A stretch of DNA of 42,797 bases from Gemmatimonadota bacterium (GTDB lineage: Bacteria; Gemmatimonadota; Gemmatimonadetes; Longimicrobiales; Gaopeijiaceae). The position numbers and the translations under genes were made by a program. Shown here one piece after another: positions 17,898 through 26,177 of the stretch (the first letter of the stretch is position 1; every line of letters begins with the position of its first letter). The notes under the pieces were generated by a model that was not told where the DNA came from, searched no databases, and saw only the letters and a list, made by a program, of their open reading frames with translations. The DNA is taken from assembly GCA_016873995.1 (NCBI GenBank), contig VGVR01000029.1, positions 1 to 42,797 on the forward strand. Reading direction: 5' to 3'.

Positions 17898-18056
17898 ATG
17901 GCCAAGAAGCCGAGGAAGGCGAAGATCCGCGTGCCGAAGGGTCCCTGCGATCCGGAGCCGCCCAAGCGGCCCCCTTTCCCGACCCCCACCCCGCCGTGGG
18001 ACACGCTTGGGGGTCCCAACCCCTTGAAGGGCCTGAAGTTGGGGAAGAAGGCCTAG
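17898..18056 (+). CDS. Small basic proline-rich protein, 52 residues
   Basis: A short ORF with a strong ribosome site (GGAGG, 7 bases before the ATG). The product begins MAKKPRKAKIRVPKG, has a Pro-rich middle (EPPKRPPFPTPTPP) and ends KGLKLGKKA. It is highly basic with a single cysteine, and has no signal or membrane segment. It could bind nucleic acid or another acidic partner, but no family was recognised. It stands alone between the cytochrome remnant and the tonB leader. The clean start signal and coherent composition argue for a real gene. Confidence 0.55.
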   Translation: MAKKPRKAKIRVPKGPCDPEPPKRPPFPTPTPPWDTLGGPNPLKGLKLGKKA

Positions 18057-18227
18057 GACCTCGCCCAGCCGTCCGCCCTGGCCTCCGCCGGGTCCGCCCG
18101 GAACACGGGAACCCAGGAACGGTCCGAGCGGATGCGTGTTTCTCCTGACAGGACAGCGTGGATTGCCTGATAGACGGCACCACGGGCCGCCGGCAACCTT
18201 GCACCGGTCTGACGGCGGGTCCTCGAA

Positions 18228-18244
18228 GGCGACTCGAAGTCGCC
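18228..18244 (+). other. Hairpin in the tonB leader
   Basis: GGCGACT, loop CGA, AGTCGCC: a perfect 7-bp stem with a three-base loop, 21 bases before the tonB ATG. It may affect translation or message stability; nothing further supports a specific role. Confidence 0.4.
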
Positions 18245-18265
18245 GACGGAAAAGACGGGAGAGAA

Positions 18266-19051
18266 ATGAGGATGAGCACCGAGACGAACCGCGCAGCCCT
18301 GCCCAAAGTCGCCCCGATTCGCTTCCAGCCGGTGCTGCCGCAGCCGGCGCATCCCATCCGCAGCCTGTTCGGCTTCGGCATTCCCGCGTTCTTCGCGGAG
18401 AGCCTGGCCGTGATCGGCATGGTCTGGATCACAGCCGGCACGGGCGCCGTACCGTCCGAGCAGATCACGGTAGTCAGCATCGTCGAGCTCCTCCCCGAGG
18501 TCTCGCTCCCGAAGCCCCCACCGCCGCCCGAGCGACTGCCATCCGCGCCCGTGACCGCAGCGGCCGATGCACCCGAAGAGGTCAAGGGATTCCAGGAGCT
18601 GGCGATGCCGATGCTGGTGCTGTCCGAGATTCCCCCTCCGCCTGTGATCGGTACGGTCTCGTTCAACGCGATGGACTTCACGGGCGAGGGCGCCCCTGGG
18701 GGTCGGGGCCTCGGCACCGCCGAGCCGGAGCCGGTCGAGGCAGGGCCCGTGTTCACGCCCTACACCGTCGCTCCCTTCCTCAAGAACAGTCGTGATGTCG
18801 CCCGCAACTTGGTCCGCGAGTATCCGCAGCAGCTGCGCAGCGCCAAGATCGGCGGGCGCGTGCTGCTGTGGCTCTTCATCGACGACACCGGTACGGTGCG
18901 GGATGCCATCCTGAAGACCTCGAGCGGCTTCGCGGCTCTGGACGAAGCGGCGATGCGAGTCGCCATGAGCATGGAGTTCTCGGCCGCGATCAACCGGGAC
19001 CGCAGGGTTCCGGTCTGGGTCGCCGTCCCGGTCGACTTCGAGGTGGTGTAG
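18266..19051 (+). CDS. tonB: TonB family energy-transducing protein
   Basis: Spans the periplasm and passes proton-motive energy from ExbB/ExbD to outer-membrane receptors. The 261 residues contain one membrane segment (about 27-55; FGIPAFFAESLAVIGMVWITA), a Pro-rich stretch (LPKPPPPPERLPSAP, later EIPPPPVIG) and a C-terminal TonB domain (about 175-261) with LVREYPQQLRSAKIGGRVLL, LFIDDTGTVRDAIL and SSGFAALDEAAMRVAM. The ATG at 18266 follows GGGAGAG. It ends 3 bases from the end of the opposing membrane-protein gene, so it faces the receptor locus at 19055-24607. No exbB or exbD is nearby. The membrane segment is unusually far from the N-terminus. Confidence 0.88.
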   Translation: MRMSTETNRAALPKVAPIRFQPVLPQPAHPIRSLFGFGIPAFFAESLAVIGMVWITAGTGAVPSEQITVVSIVELLPEVSLPKPPPPPERLPSAPVTAAADAPEEVKGFQELAMPMLVLSEIPPPPVIGTVSFNAMDFTGEGAPGGRGLGTAEPEPVEAGPVFTPYTVAPFLKNSRDVARNLVREYPQQLRSAKIGGRVLLWLFIDDTGTVRDAILKTSSGFAALDEAAMRVAMSMEFSAAINRDRRVPVWVAVPVDFEVV

Positions 19052-19054
19052 CGC

Positions 19055-19759
19055 TCAGGCTGCGGCCGGCGCGGGCGCACCGCGCCCGCCCGGCTGCACG
19101 TTGTAGCGGTAGCCGATCCAGATCAGGATGATGCCGAGCAGCTCCATCACGTAGAGCACCTCGGTGTGCCCGAAACGCATCGCCATCCCGCCGATTCCCG
19201 GCAGGAGCGCGCCAAGCGCGATGAAGCAGTTGCCGATGAATCGGTGACGCGCCTCGACGGCTTTGCGAAAGCGCCACGCGGAGACGACTGCGCCGCCGAT
19301 CAGGAAGATCGCCGCGTACGTGTTGATGAACGGGCTGAAGAGGCGCGCCTCCCGCCACTCCATGACGCGACCGGTGAGCCGGTGCGGCTCGACGAGCGAC
19401 ATGTCGATCGGCAACCTCAGCACCACGATCGCGCCCACGAGAATGGCCGTGCCGACCAGAGCGGCCATGACGTTCGCCGTGCGCCTCGAGAACATGAGAT
19501 ACACGGTGCCTTGCGCCAGCGGCGCTCCGCCGAGCAGCGCCCCCGAGATGTACCAGGCCCGGAAGACCCACTCGTGCCAGCCGAAGAGCGTCGTGGTCGC
19601 TTCGGTGAGCGTGCCGAACCCGTACGCGGCGATGCCGAGCGACCACCAGAACAGGTGCGGCGCGGGTCGGCGCGCGCGCCACCGGCGGAAGACCACCGGC
19701 GCGAAGAGCGCCGCCAGCACCGTAGTCGCGATCGGGATGTAGTGGACGAACGTCGGCAT
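19055..19759 (-). CDS. Seven-helix integral membrane protein of unknown function
   Basis: A 234-residue protein with about seven hydrophobic helices, beginning FVHYIPIATTVLAALFAPVV and ending ELLGIILIWIGYRY before a short Ala/Pro tail. Trp and Tyr cluster at the helix ends (FWWSLGIAAYGFG, WHEWVFRAWYISG), and a conserved-looking motif GNCFIALGALLPGIGG precedes the last helix. No enzyme motif is seen. Its overall plan loosely resembles the membrane half of the histidine kinase at 22856-24607, so it could be a stand-alone sensor or receptor partner; this is inference. It is the last gene of the minus-strand receptor locus, after a hairpin that may lower its expression. Confidence 0.7.
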   Translation of the reverse strand: MPTFVHYIPIATTVLAALFAPVVFRRWRARRPAPHLFWWSLGIAAYGFGTLTEATTTLFGWHEWVFRAWYISGALLGGAPLAQGTVYLMFSRRTANVMAALVGTAILVGAIVVLRLPIDMSLVEPHRLTGRVMEWREARLFSPFINTYAAIFLIGGAVVSAWRFRKAVEARHRFIGNCFIALGALLPGIGGMAMRFGHTEVLYVMELLGIILIWIGYRYNVQPGGRGAPAPAAA

Positions 19760-19782
19760 CGGGGCCGGTATCGAAGTAGAAC

Positions 19783-19811
19783 GGCGGGAGCGGCTGGCAG
19801 CCGCCCCCGCC
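19783..19811 (-). terminator. Stem-loop between the TonB receptor and the seven-helix protein
   Basis: GGCGGG, A, GCGGCT, loop GGC, AGCCGC, C, CCCGCC: a 12-bp stem with one A-C mismatch. It starts 27 bases past the receptor stop, and the minus strand then reads GTTCTACTT, only mildly U-rich. A partial terminator or attenuator is likely. Confidence 0.5.
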
Positions 19812-19838
19812 CGTCCCGTCAGAGGTCGATCGAGTCGC

Positions 19839-22013
19839 TCAGAACGTCACGTCCCAGCTGACCGTGAACGCCCGCTTCGGCTCGGGCCGGAAGAACGAGG
19901 CGTTCGCGGTCTCGGCATAGAGCTCGTTGGTGAGATTCGTCACCGCGAGGGTGAGACCGTGCGTGAGGCTCCCCGTGCGGACCAGCCGCACTCCCCCGCG
20001 GAGGCCATGGACCGTGAACGAGGGAAGGATCGCCCCGAGCGGATTCCCAGAGCCGAGCGCGACATCCTTCTGCTCGCCGCTGTAGCGCGTCTCCCACTCG
20101 CCCCAGAAGCGCCCCGCCGGGTCGCGGTACCCGGCCCGCCCGGTGACCTTGGTGGAGTAGCTCTCGCCCACCGGGTTCTGCGGATCGAGCGCGTCTTCGG
20201 CATCCAGCGTGGCGAAGGATCCCCCGAGCTCGATTCCGCTGGGTAGATGCACGTCGGCGTTCAGCTCGAATCCCTCCATGCGGATCTTGTCGATGTTGAC
20301 GTTCTGGTAGGTGTTGAGGCCCTGCGTACGAATCGTGTCCCCCGTCGCGTCGAGCACCGGGTCGCTGCGAATCCCGTCCGAGATCTCGTTGCGGAAATAG
20401 AAGCCCTCGACGTAAAGCATGTCGTCCTGATAGCGCGCACCGAGGTCGTAGTTCAGACTCGTCTCGGCCTCCAAGGACGCCGGCGCCCGCTGATACGCGC
20501 TCGCCTCCGGTACGGAACCATTGAAGAAGAGCTCGACCAGGTTGGGCGAGCGGAACCCGCGCCCCACGGTACCGATCAGATGCACGCCTTCGACGACCTC
20601 GAACATGGCGTTCAGCGCTCCGACCACGGTGCTGTTCGACCTCGAGGTCGGTACGTGGCTGGGCAGCCAATCGGTCACGCGCGTTTCGGCCGAAACGTCC
20701 TGGTAGCGGCCGCCCGCGACGACGCTCAGGCGGTCGGCGAACTCGATCTCGCCTTGCAGGAACGCACCCAGGCTGGTGAACCGGGCGTGCGGAATCGACG
20801 GCGCCCTGGACGTGGAGACCCTGGGCGGGCCGAAGCCGGTGATCGCCGAGCGATTGTTGTCACGGCCCTCGGAGTTGTCCTGGAAGCCGTCGACACCGTA
20901 CGTGAGACGAACGCCACTGTCGAGCAGCTTACGGGCCTCGGCTCTCATCCCGTAAGTGCGGATGTCGGTGAAATTGCGGTTGTCGAGCGTCAGGCCCGCG
21001 GTGGGCGTGAACGGGATGTACGCATCGAAGAAGAGGTCGCGCTCGTTGTCCTGCCCGTAGATGGTCAGACTGACCTCGTTAGCGACGGGGTTCGTCAGAT
21101 CGCGCGCCCTGAGGCCACCCGAAAGCTTCGTGAAGCGCTGCTGCGGGTAGGTAATCTCGATCTCGACGTCGCCCGGGTTGTAGTTGTCCGGATCGACATA
21201 GCCGAAGCCAGCATCGTCGGCGGAGTACTGCTCGACCTTGGCGAACACGCCGATGCGCGGAGAGAAGTCCCAGCCGAAGCGTGTGTCGAACGTGGTGTCG
21301 TCGACGCCGGAGTGTAGGACTTCGACGTCCTTGGCCAGCGTGATGGCACCGAAGCTACCGCCGGGCGCCTCGTAGGTGCCGGCGGTGCGCCAGGTACCCC
21401 CGCCCTGGAACGAGAACGAGCCGCCGCGCCCTTCGAAGCGGAGCGACGCCTTGCTCTGTTCGGCGCCCGAGCCGAACAGGTACGACGCGCTCCCGCGCGA
21501 ACCGTCGCGCACGGGGGCTTCGGTGATGATGTTAACCACGCCACCGATCGCGTCCGAGCCGTAGAGCACCGACGCCGGGCCGCGAACCACCTCCACTTGG
21601 TCGACGGCGCCGAGGTCGACCAGCGCCGGCAGCTCGCCGAAGTCCTTCTGTCTCCGGGTGTTGTTCATGCGCAGGCCATCGCTGAGCAGCAGGATGCGCT
21701 GTCCGCCCTGCCCGCGGATCTGGGGACGCACCTGGTTCACGCCGACGCCCGTCACGTCGAGGCCCGGCAGCGTGCGGAACACGTCGGAGATGGTGTTCGG
21801 CATCTGCTCGATGAAGTCGCGGCGCTGGGCCACCGAGACCGGTGCCGGGCTCACCGAGCGCGCACGCGGGCCCCGTGTCGCCGTCACGACGACCGGATCG
21901 ACCAAGTAGATGGAGTCGGGGTCGGGCTGGGTCTGCGCCGAGGCGCCCGCAGGCCCAAGAACGGCGAGGGCGGCGGTAGCGGCCAAGGCCATGCGCACCA
22001 CGAGCATCGTCAT
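19839..22013 (-). CDS. TonB-dependent outer-membrane receptor
   Basis: A 724-residue receptor. After a signal peptide (about 1-27, ending GASAQ) it has a TonB-box-like segment (VDPVVVTATRG), a full plug (about 55-165; ISDVFRTLPGLDVTGVGVNQ, VRPQIRGQGGQRILLLSDGL, QVEVVRGPASVLYGSDAIGG, VVNIITEAP) and a 22-strand-type barrel ending AFTVSWDVTF. GFRSPNLVELFF is the barrel motif seen in many heme, siderophore and vitamin B12 receptors, so the ligand stays open. The ATG at 22013 shares one base with the stop of an upstream 35-codon ORF (TGATG); an ATG at 22007 with GGAG at a better distance is the alternative. It follows the two-component genes on the same strand, which suggests regulation by them. 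Confidence 0.92.
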   Translation of the reverse strand: MTMLVVRMALAATAALAVLGPAGASAQTQPDPDSIYLVDPVVVTATRGPRARSVSPAPVSVAQRRDFIEQMPNTISDVFRTLPGLDVTGVGVNQVRPQIRGQGGQRILLLSDGLRMNNTRRQKDFGELPALVDLGAVDQVEVVRGPASVLYGSDAIGGVVNIITEAPVRDGSRGSASYLFGSGAEQSKASLRFEGRGGSFSFQGGGTWRTAGTYEAPGGSFGAITLAKDVEVLHSGVDDTTFDTRFGWDFSPRIGVFAKVEQYSADDAGFGYVDPDNYNPGDVEIEITYPQQRFTKLSGGLRARDLTNPVANEVSLTIYGQDNERDLFFDAYIPFTPTAGLTLDNRNFTDIRTYGMRAEARKLLDSGVRLTYGVDGFQDNSEGRDNNRSAITGFGPPRVSTSRAPSIPHARFTSLGAFLQGEIEFADRLSVVAGGRYQDVSAETRVTDWLPSHVPTSRSNSTVVGALNAMFEVVEGVHLIGTVGRGFRSPNLVELFFNGSVPEASAYQRAPASLEAETSLNYDLGARYQDDMLYVEGFYFRNEISDGIRSDPVLDATGDTIRTQGLNTYQNVNIDKIRMEGFELNADVHLPSGIELGGSFATLDAEDALDPQNPVGESYSTKVTGRAGYRDPAGRFWGEWETRYSGEQKDVALGSGNPLGAILPSFTVHGLRGGVRLVRTGSLTHGLTLAVTNLTNELYAETANASFFRPEPKRAFTVSWDVTF

Positions 22014-22120
22014 CACTCCAGCAGAGGGTAGGCGCCGAAACGCACGTCCAGTACGAACGAGCGGGAGAAGCTAGGCTCCACGCGTAATCCGAGGAATTCG
22101 GAGATGTACCCGAGGGGCAT
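22013..22120 (-). CDS. Possible 35-codon ORF coupled to the TonB receptor
   Basis: ATG at 22120 opens MPLGYISEFLGLRVEPSFSR, continues SFVLDVRFGAYPLLE and stops as TGATG on the receptor start. A GTG four codons earlier (VVFP) is also possible, and the frame closes upstream at an in-frame TGA. The peptide looks protein-like, but no ribosome site or family was recognised. It may be a translational leader for the receptor or a relic of a gene. The 180 bases between the response regulator and the receptor hold nothing else clear; no cobalamin or other riboswitch was recognised. Confidence 0.3.
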   Translation of the reverse strand: MPLGYISEFLGLRVEPSFSRSFVLDVRFGAYPLLE

Positions 22121-22193
22121 CGGGAAAACCACGTAGGGCGCGTGGTCGCCCGGCGCAGGGCTCGAATCGGCGGGCGGTCACCCCGCTCCTGAC

Positions 22194-22859
22194 TCAGGTC
22201 GGCGGTCGGTCGAGCCCCAGCTCCACCACGAAGCGCGTGAGCCCCGCCACGCTGCGGATGCGCAGCTTCGCCATGACCCGCTCCCGGTGCGTCTCCACGG
22301 TGCGCGGGGAGATGCCCAGCTCCTCGGCGATCCCACGGTTCGTGCTCCCCTGCGCCACGCGCACGAGAACCTCGATCTCGCGGGGGGTGAGGGAGTCGAT
22401 GCGGCTGCGCTGCTGCTCCCGCTCGAGCTCCTGCCGGAGCCCGACGCTGAGCTGCTGGGTGACCCGTGTGGCGAAGTACTCGCGCCCCTCGTGGATCGCC
22501 GTCACGGCGTCTCGCAGCTCCGCCGGCGTCACGTCCTTGAGCACGTAGCCGTAGGCTCCGGAGCGGACCGCCTCGAGCACATACTCAGGCTCGTCGTGCA
22601 TGGACAGCATGAGCACCCGCACGCCGCTGCCCGCGTCGCGCAGTGCGCGCGCCACCTCGAGGCCGGTCTTGCCGGGCATGGTCACGTCGAGCACGACGAG
22701 GTCGGGCTGGTGCTCCTGGGTGAGCGCGAGCGCGGCATCCCCGTCCGAGGCCTCACCCACGATGCGGAGGCCTTCCACCTCCTCGAGCACGCCGCGGATC
22801 CCTTGCCTCACCACGGCATGGTCGTCGGCGATGACGACGCGGATCTCTTCGGAGCTCAC
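22194..22859 (-). CDS. NarL/FixJ-family response regulator
   Basis: A 221-residue transcription factor. The receiver domain (1-125) has the acidic pair ADDH (residues 11-14), phospho-acceptor Asp58 in VVLDVTMPG, Ser86 and Lys108 in GYVLKD. The LuxR-type helix-turn-helix (about 152-215) reads LTPREIEVLVRVAQGSTNRG, then IAEELGISPRTVETHRERVM. The GTG start at 22859 overlaps the kinase stop as GTGA, which pairs the two proteins. It lies upstream of, and on the same strand as, the TonB-dependent receptor, a plausible target. A coiled stretch (ELEREQQRSR) links the domains. Confidence 0.94.
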   Translation of the reverse strand: MSSEEIRVVIADDHAVVRQGIRGVLEEVEGLRIVGEASDGDAALALTQEHQPDLVVLDVTMPGKTGLEVARALRDAGSGVRVLMLSMHDEPEYVLEAVRSGAYGYVLKDVTPAELRDAVTAIHEGREYFATRVTQQLSVGLRQELEREQQRSRIDSLTPREIEVLVRVAQGSTNRGIAEELGISPRTVETHRERVMAKLRIRSVAGLTRFVVELGLDRPPT

Positions 22860-24607
22860 GCGGATTCCTTCCTCTCCACCGGGACGCGCACCTGAACGCG
22901 GGCGCCCCCACCGTTGACGTTGCTGAAGGCGAGATCACCCCCGAGCGCCGTGATCCGTTCCCGGATGCCGGCGAGTCCGCCTCGCGAGCGCAAGCGATGG
23001 GCGGCATCCGGCGGGAACCCCGAGCCGTCGTCCGTGACAGTAAGAGCCACTCGTTCCGCGTCGGCTTCGAGCCGCGCCTCGACCCTGCGACTGGATCCAT
23101 GCCGCACCGCGTTCGCGAGCGCTTCTTGCAAGGCACGATAGAGGGCGACCTCGGCATCGGCAGACAGTCGAGGCAGCTGCGCGGGCGCCTGGAAGCTGAC
23201 CTCGAACGCATCACGATCTCCGAAGTCGCGCGCCAGGGCGCGCAGTGCCGGCACGAGTCCGAGGTCGTCGAGGGCGAGCGGTCGCAGGTTGCGGGTCACG
23301 CTCCGGATGCTCTTGATCCCCTCACCCACCAACGTCTTGGCCCGCGCGAGCGCCGGCGCGATGGCTGCGTCGCCCCGCTCCTCGACCAGCCCCAGCTGGA
23401 GGTTCAGCGCCGCGAGCACCTGAGCCGTCTCGTCGTGCAGCTCGCGCCAGAGTCGGTTCCGCTCCTCCTCGTGTTGCCGGACCATGGACGCCTGCAGGCG
23501 CTCGAGCTCCTGCGTGCGGGCGGCGACACTCTTGTGCAGGTCCTCGTTCGCGAGTGCCGCGCCCACCTGCTGACCGAACGCTAGCAGAAAGCGGTTGTCC
23601 AGCACGGTGAACGGGTCGCGTGCTTCACCGACGACGACGAGCGCACCCACCACCGCATCGTCTGACAGCACGGGGAGCGCCGCCGTGTACGTATGGAAGC
23701 CGTGTCCACCGCTGATCACGCTCGGCATCCCCGATTTGCTCACGTCGCGCGCGCTCTGCAGAGCAGCCTCGGGAGGGCTCTCGAACGGCCACAGCGCGGC
23801 GACGCCGGCGCCCTGGACGAAGCGATCGCCCTGCGGAGAAGCCAACCAGAGCGCCGAACCGTGCACGCCGCGCAGCGACAGGGCTCTGCGCAGCATAGCC
23901 TCTGTCATGGTGCCGTCGGTGTGGCCAGCCGACTGCAGCTCTCCCGAGAGGGCGGTCAGGGTGCGGAGCCCCTGGTCCAAGTCCTCGAGGACGAGGAGCA
24001 GGATGCCGAGGCCCATGCCCAGCTCGAACGTGATGTCCAGATAGTAGCCCCACGGACTCCAGGCACCCTGCGCGCGCAGGAACGGGTAGTCCAAGTGGTG
24101 GAGGGCCCAGAGCGAGAGGACGCCCACGAGGAAGCGAGCGGCAGGAGAGCGCACGAGCCGGTCGTAGCGGAAGAACGCCCACGCCGCCCATGCCGTGGTG
24201 AGGCTCAAGAAACCGACCATCGGGGCCGCCGCCCAAGCGAAGCTGTCCACCACGTAGATGGCCACCCACGACCAGACCGGCGGCACGAGCGCCAGCGCGA
24301 GGTAAGCGTTCTTCCACACCAGGCGCTGCGTGAACACCAACGTCGCCCAGAGGAGCGCGAGGGCGGTCCACCCCGTCGTCACCTGGTGCCAGAAGAGCCA
24401 GACCGAGCGTTCCGTGTGGAGGAAGGTGATGATCGAGGTGAGCCGCAGGGCGTACACGCCCCAGGCCAGCGCCCACAGGCCGAAGTAGGGACGCCGGTAG
24501 CGGCGATGGAGGACCGCGCACATCGCCAGCAGCCCCAGCGTAACCGCCAGCTGGAGGTAGGCGGCGGCGAGCTCGGTCGTCGTCGGGGGCGTGGCTAAAG
24601 CGTCCAT
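22856..24607 (-). CDS. Membrane histidine kinase with seven-helix sensor and GAF domain
   Basis: A 583-residue sensor. Residues 15-210 form about seven membrane helices (LAVTLGLLAMCAVLHRRYRR to LGMGLGILLLVLEDLD). Residues about 220-355 are GAF-like (HGSALWLASPQGDRFVQGAG, VGALVVVGEA). A coiled coil leads to the HisKA_3 dimer helix with phospho-acceptor His391 in WRELHDETAQVLAALN, and a HATPase domain with VTDDGSGFPPDAAHRLRSRG and GGLAGIRERI. This is the NarX/DesK-type kinase that pairs with NarL regulators. The signal is unknown. It is divergent from the lipoprotein gene at 24697 across 89 bases that include a hairpin (24618-24635). Confidence 0.92.
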   Translation of the reverse strand: MDALATPPTTTELAAAYLQLAVTLGLLAMCAVLHRRYRRPYFGLWALAWGVYALRLTSIITFLHTERSVWLFWHQVTTGWTALALLWATLVFTQRLVWKNAYLALALVPPVWSWVAIYVVDSFAWAAAPMVGFLSLTTAWAAWAFFRYDRLVRSPAARFLVGVLSLWALHHLDYPFLRAQGAWSPWGYYLDITFELGMGLGILLLVLEDLDQGLRTLTALSGELQSAGHTDGTMTEAMLRRALSLRGVHGSALWLASPQGDRFVQGAGVAALWPFESPPEAALQSARDVSKSGMPSVISGGHGFHTYTAALPVLSDDAVVGALVVVGEARDPFTVLDNRFLLAFGQQVGAALANEDLHKSVAARTQELERLQASMVRQHEEERNRLWRELHDETAQVLAALNLQLGLVEERGDAAIAPALARAKTLVGEGIKSIRSVTRNLRPLALDDLGLVPALRALARDFGDRDAFEVSFQAPAQLPRLSADAEVALYRALQEALANAVRHGSSRRVEARLEADAERVALTVTDDGSGFPPDAAHRLRSRGGLAGIRERITALGGDLAFSNVNGGGARVQVRVPVERKESA

Positions 24608-24617
24608 GCCCGAAGAT

Positions 24618-24635
24618 CCGCGGCTCGCGCCGCGG
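24618..24635 (-). other. Hairpin in the kinase leader
   Basis: CCGCGGC, loop TCGC, GCCGCGG: a perfect 7-bp GC stem ending 10 bases before the histidine kinase ATG on the minus strand. It could hold back translation of the kinase message. In this GC-rich DNA it may also be chance. Confidence 0.3.
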
Positions 24636-24696
24636 CTGCAATGCGCGGCGCCAACCGCCCCTTGCCCACGTCCTTTGGCGGTGCGCTAATAGCCGC

Positions 24697-25416
24697 ATGG
24701 TTCGAGATCTGCCACACCGACGGCGCGCGCCCCGACCACCCGCCCTCTCGCGGGGCCTCCTACTCATCACCCTGCTCGCCCTTTTCGGTTGCTCGGAGGA
24801 CCAAGGCTATGAGGTGACCTCCGGCACCATTGGCGGGGTGGCCTTCACGGTCATCTCTGGTCGGGTCGAGCAGCCGGTCGCCGACGGGGGAATCGCCGTG
24901 GATGCCGGCGGCGCGGTGATCCTCCTCGGCGCGACGCCCTCGGGCTTGGGTATGAGCAACGCGAATCACCTCCACCTCATCTCGCGGTTCGCGCTGTCCC
25001 ACGGCGGCTCGCTCACGGCCGCGGCATTTGGCACTGCAGCCAACCCCATCGGCGCTGGAGCCTCACTCACGCTCGGGCGCGACGCATTGGAATTCCTGTA
25101 CGAGGTGCGGCTGGGCGGAGCCCAGCTCGCTCGAGATTTCTTCAACACTCGTCCCCTCACCGCGGGGGCTGAGCACCGAATCGTCGCCGAGTTCTACGCC
25201 GACGACGTTCCCGCGTACGGGACTGGCAAGTCGGGCGTCACCTTCTGGCCCATCGACGACGCCGCTCCCGCTTTCGGGACCGACGTCCTGGGCTGCACCC
25301 CAGGCCCTGCGCTCGGTGCGGCGGCGCTCACGGGAGACCGGATCGCGTACGAACTCCGGTCCGCGTTCCTCACGGCGATCGAGGTCACGGACGTCGTCAT
25401 CGGCCCGTGCATCTGA
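24697..25416 (+). CDS. Lipoprotein of unknown function
   Basis: A 239-residue exported lipoprotein. A basic N-terminus (VRDLPHRRRAPRP) and hydrophobic LLLITLLALFGC give a lipobox cysteine at residue 32, followed by SEDQ. The mature part is beta-rich with many Gly/Ala (TIGGVAFTVISGRV, GGAVILLGATPSGLGMSN) and two later cysteines (LGCTPGP and the penultimate residue of IGPCI) that may form a disulfide. No family was recognised. It is the first gene of a plus-strand series of exported proteins and is divergent from the histidine kinase. No ribosome site is obvious before the ATG. Confidence 0.75.
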   Translation: MVRDLPHRRRAPRPPALSRGLLLITLLALFGCSEDQGYEVTSGTIGGVAFTVISGRVEQPVADGGIAVDAGGAVILLGATPSGLGMSNANHLHLISRFALSHGGSLTAAAFGTAANPIGAGASLTLGRDALEFLYEVRLGGAQLARDFFNTRPLTAGAEHRIVAEFYADDVPAYGTGKSGVTFWPIDDAAPAFGTDVLGCTPGPALGAAALTGDRIAYELRSAFLTAIEVTDVVIGPCI

Positions 25417-25453
25417 GGCTCCGTCCTCGGCTCGCCTTGCCCGGTCATTCGAG

Positions 25454-25473
25454 CCTGGGGACATTTCCCCAGG
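25454..25473 (+). terminator. Perfect 8-bp hairpin between two exported-protein genes
   Basis: CCTGGGGA, loop CATT, TCCCCAGG. It lies 37 bases after the lipoprotein stop and 28 bases before the lectin-like gene. There is no U-tract. It could end the first transcript or protect the start of the second. Confidence 0.5.
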
Positions 25474-25501
25474 CAGCTACCACACCATCAGGAGCAGGCT
25501 C

Positions 25502-26164
25502 GTGAAGAAGGTCGTCCTCGTTCTCGCCGCGCTCGCCCTCGGCTCGGCCGTCCCGGCCGCGGCGCAGGCGATCAACTTCAGCTTCTTCGTCACGAGCAGG
25601 GGCGTCGGCAACGGCGCCAACCTGGGAGGGCTGCGCGGCGCAGACCAACATTGCCAGTCGCTGGCTTATGCGCTGGGATCCGTCTACACCTGGCAGGCGT
25701 ACCTGAGCGCCGTGGCGATCGACGGCCAGCCCGCAGTGAACGCGCGCGAAAGGATCGGTACCGGACCGTGGTACAACTTCCGCGGAGAGCTCATCGCGAG
25801 GGACGTCACCGAGCTGCACTCCGAGGCTGCGAACCTCACGAAGGAGAGCATCCTCACGGAGCAGGGCCGCCCGTCAAACGGCCGCGGCGACACGCCGAAT
25901 CAGCACGACATCCTCACCGGCTCCAACGCCGATGGGACCGTCTACACCGGCGAGGGTACCACGGCGTGTGGCAACTGGAGGAGCAACGCCGCAGGATCGG
26001 CGCGGGTGGGACATCACGACCGCCAGGGGGGTGGGCAGAATCCGACCTCCTGGAACTCGGCTCATGACTCGCGTGGATGCAGCCAGGAGGACCTCGTCGC
26101 CACGGGCGGGAACGGGTACTTCTACTGCTTCGCGATCGACCTGCCCCCCGCCGAGGAAGAGTAG
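25502..26164 (+). CDS. Secreted protein with C-type-lectin-like (DUF1554-type) fold
   Basis: A 220-residue exported protein: signal peptide KKVVLVLAALALGSAVPAAAQ, then a domain reading FFVTSRGVGNGANLGGLRGA, DQHCQSLAYALG and YTWQAYLSA. The end is CGNWRSNAAGSARVGHHDR, SWNSAHDSRGCSQEDLVATG and YFYCFAID. The Cys pattern (DQHC, CGNW, RGCS, YFYC) and the Trp-Gln/Trp-Arg spacing match the lectin-like fold found in DUF1554 proteins of Leptospira and others. A ligand-binding role outside the inner membrane is likely; the ligand is unknown. The start is GTG at 25502 with GGAG 8 bases upstream, even though the frame is open far earlier. The next gene begins 13 bases after its stop. Confidence 0.8.
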   Translation: MKKVVLVLAALALGSAVPAAAQAINFSFFVTSRGVGNGANLGGLRGADQHCQSLAYALGSVYTWQAYLSAVAIDGQPAVNARERIGTGPWYNFRGELIARDVTELHSEAANLTKESILTEQGRPSNGRGDTPNQHDILTGSNADGTVYTGEGTTACGNWRSNAAGSARVGHHDRQGGGQNPTSWNSAHDSRGCSQEDLVATGGNGYFYCFAIDLPPAEEE

Positions 26165-26177
26165 CCACATCCTCCCC

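Noticed and set aside
22014..22193. Cobalamin or other riboswitch before the TonB receptor
   Set aside because: No cobalamin box or other known conserved core was recognised in the 180-base gap; part of it is taken by a small ORF.
24662..24692. TTGCCC and TAATAG as a promoter of the 24697 lipoprotein gene
   Set aside because: The spacing is 19 bases and transcription would begin inside the start codon, so the pair does not work as a promoter as it stands.
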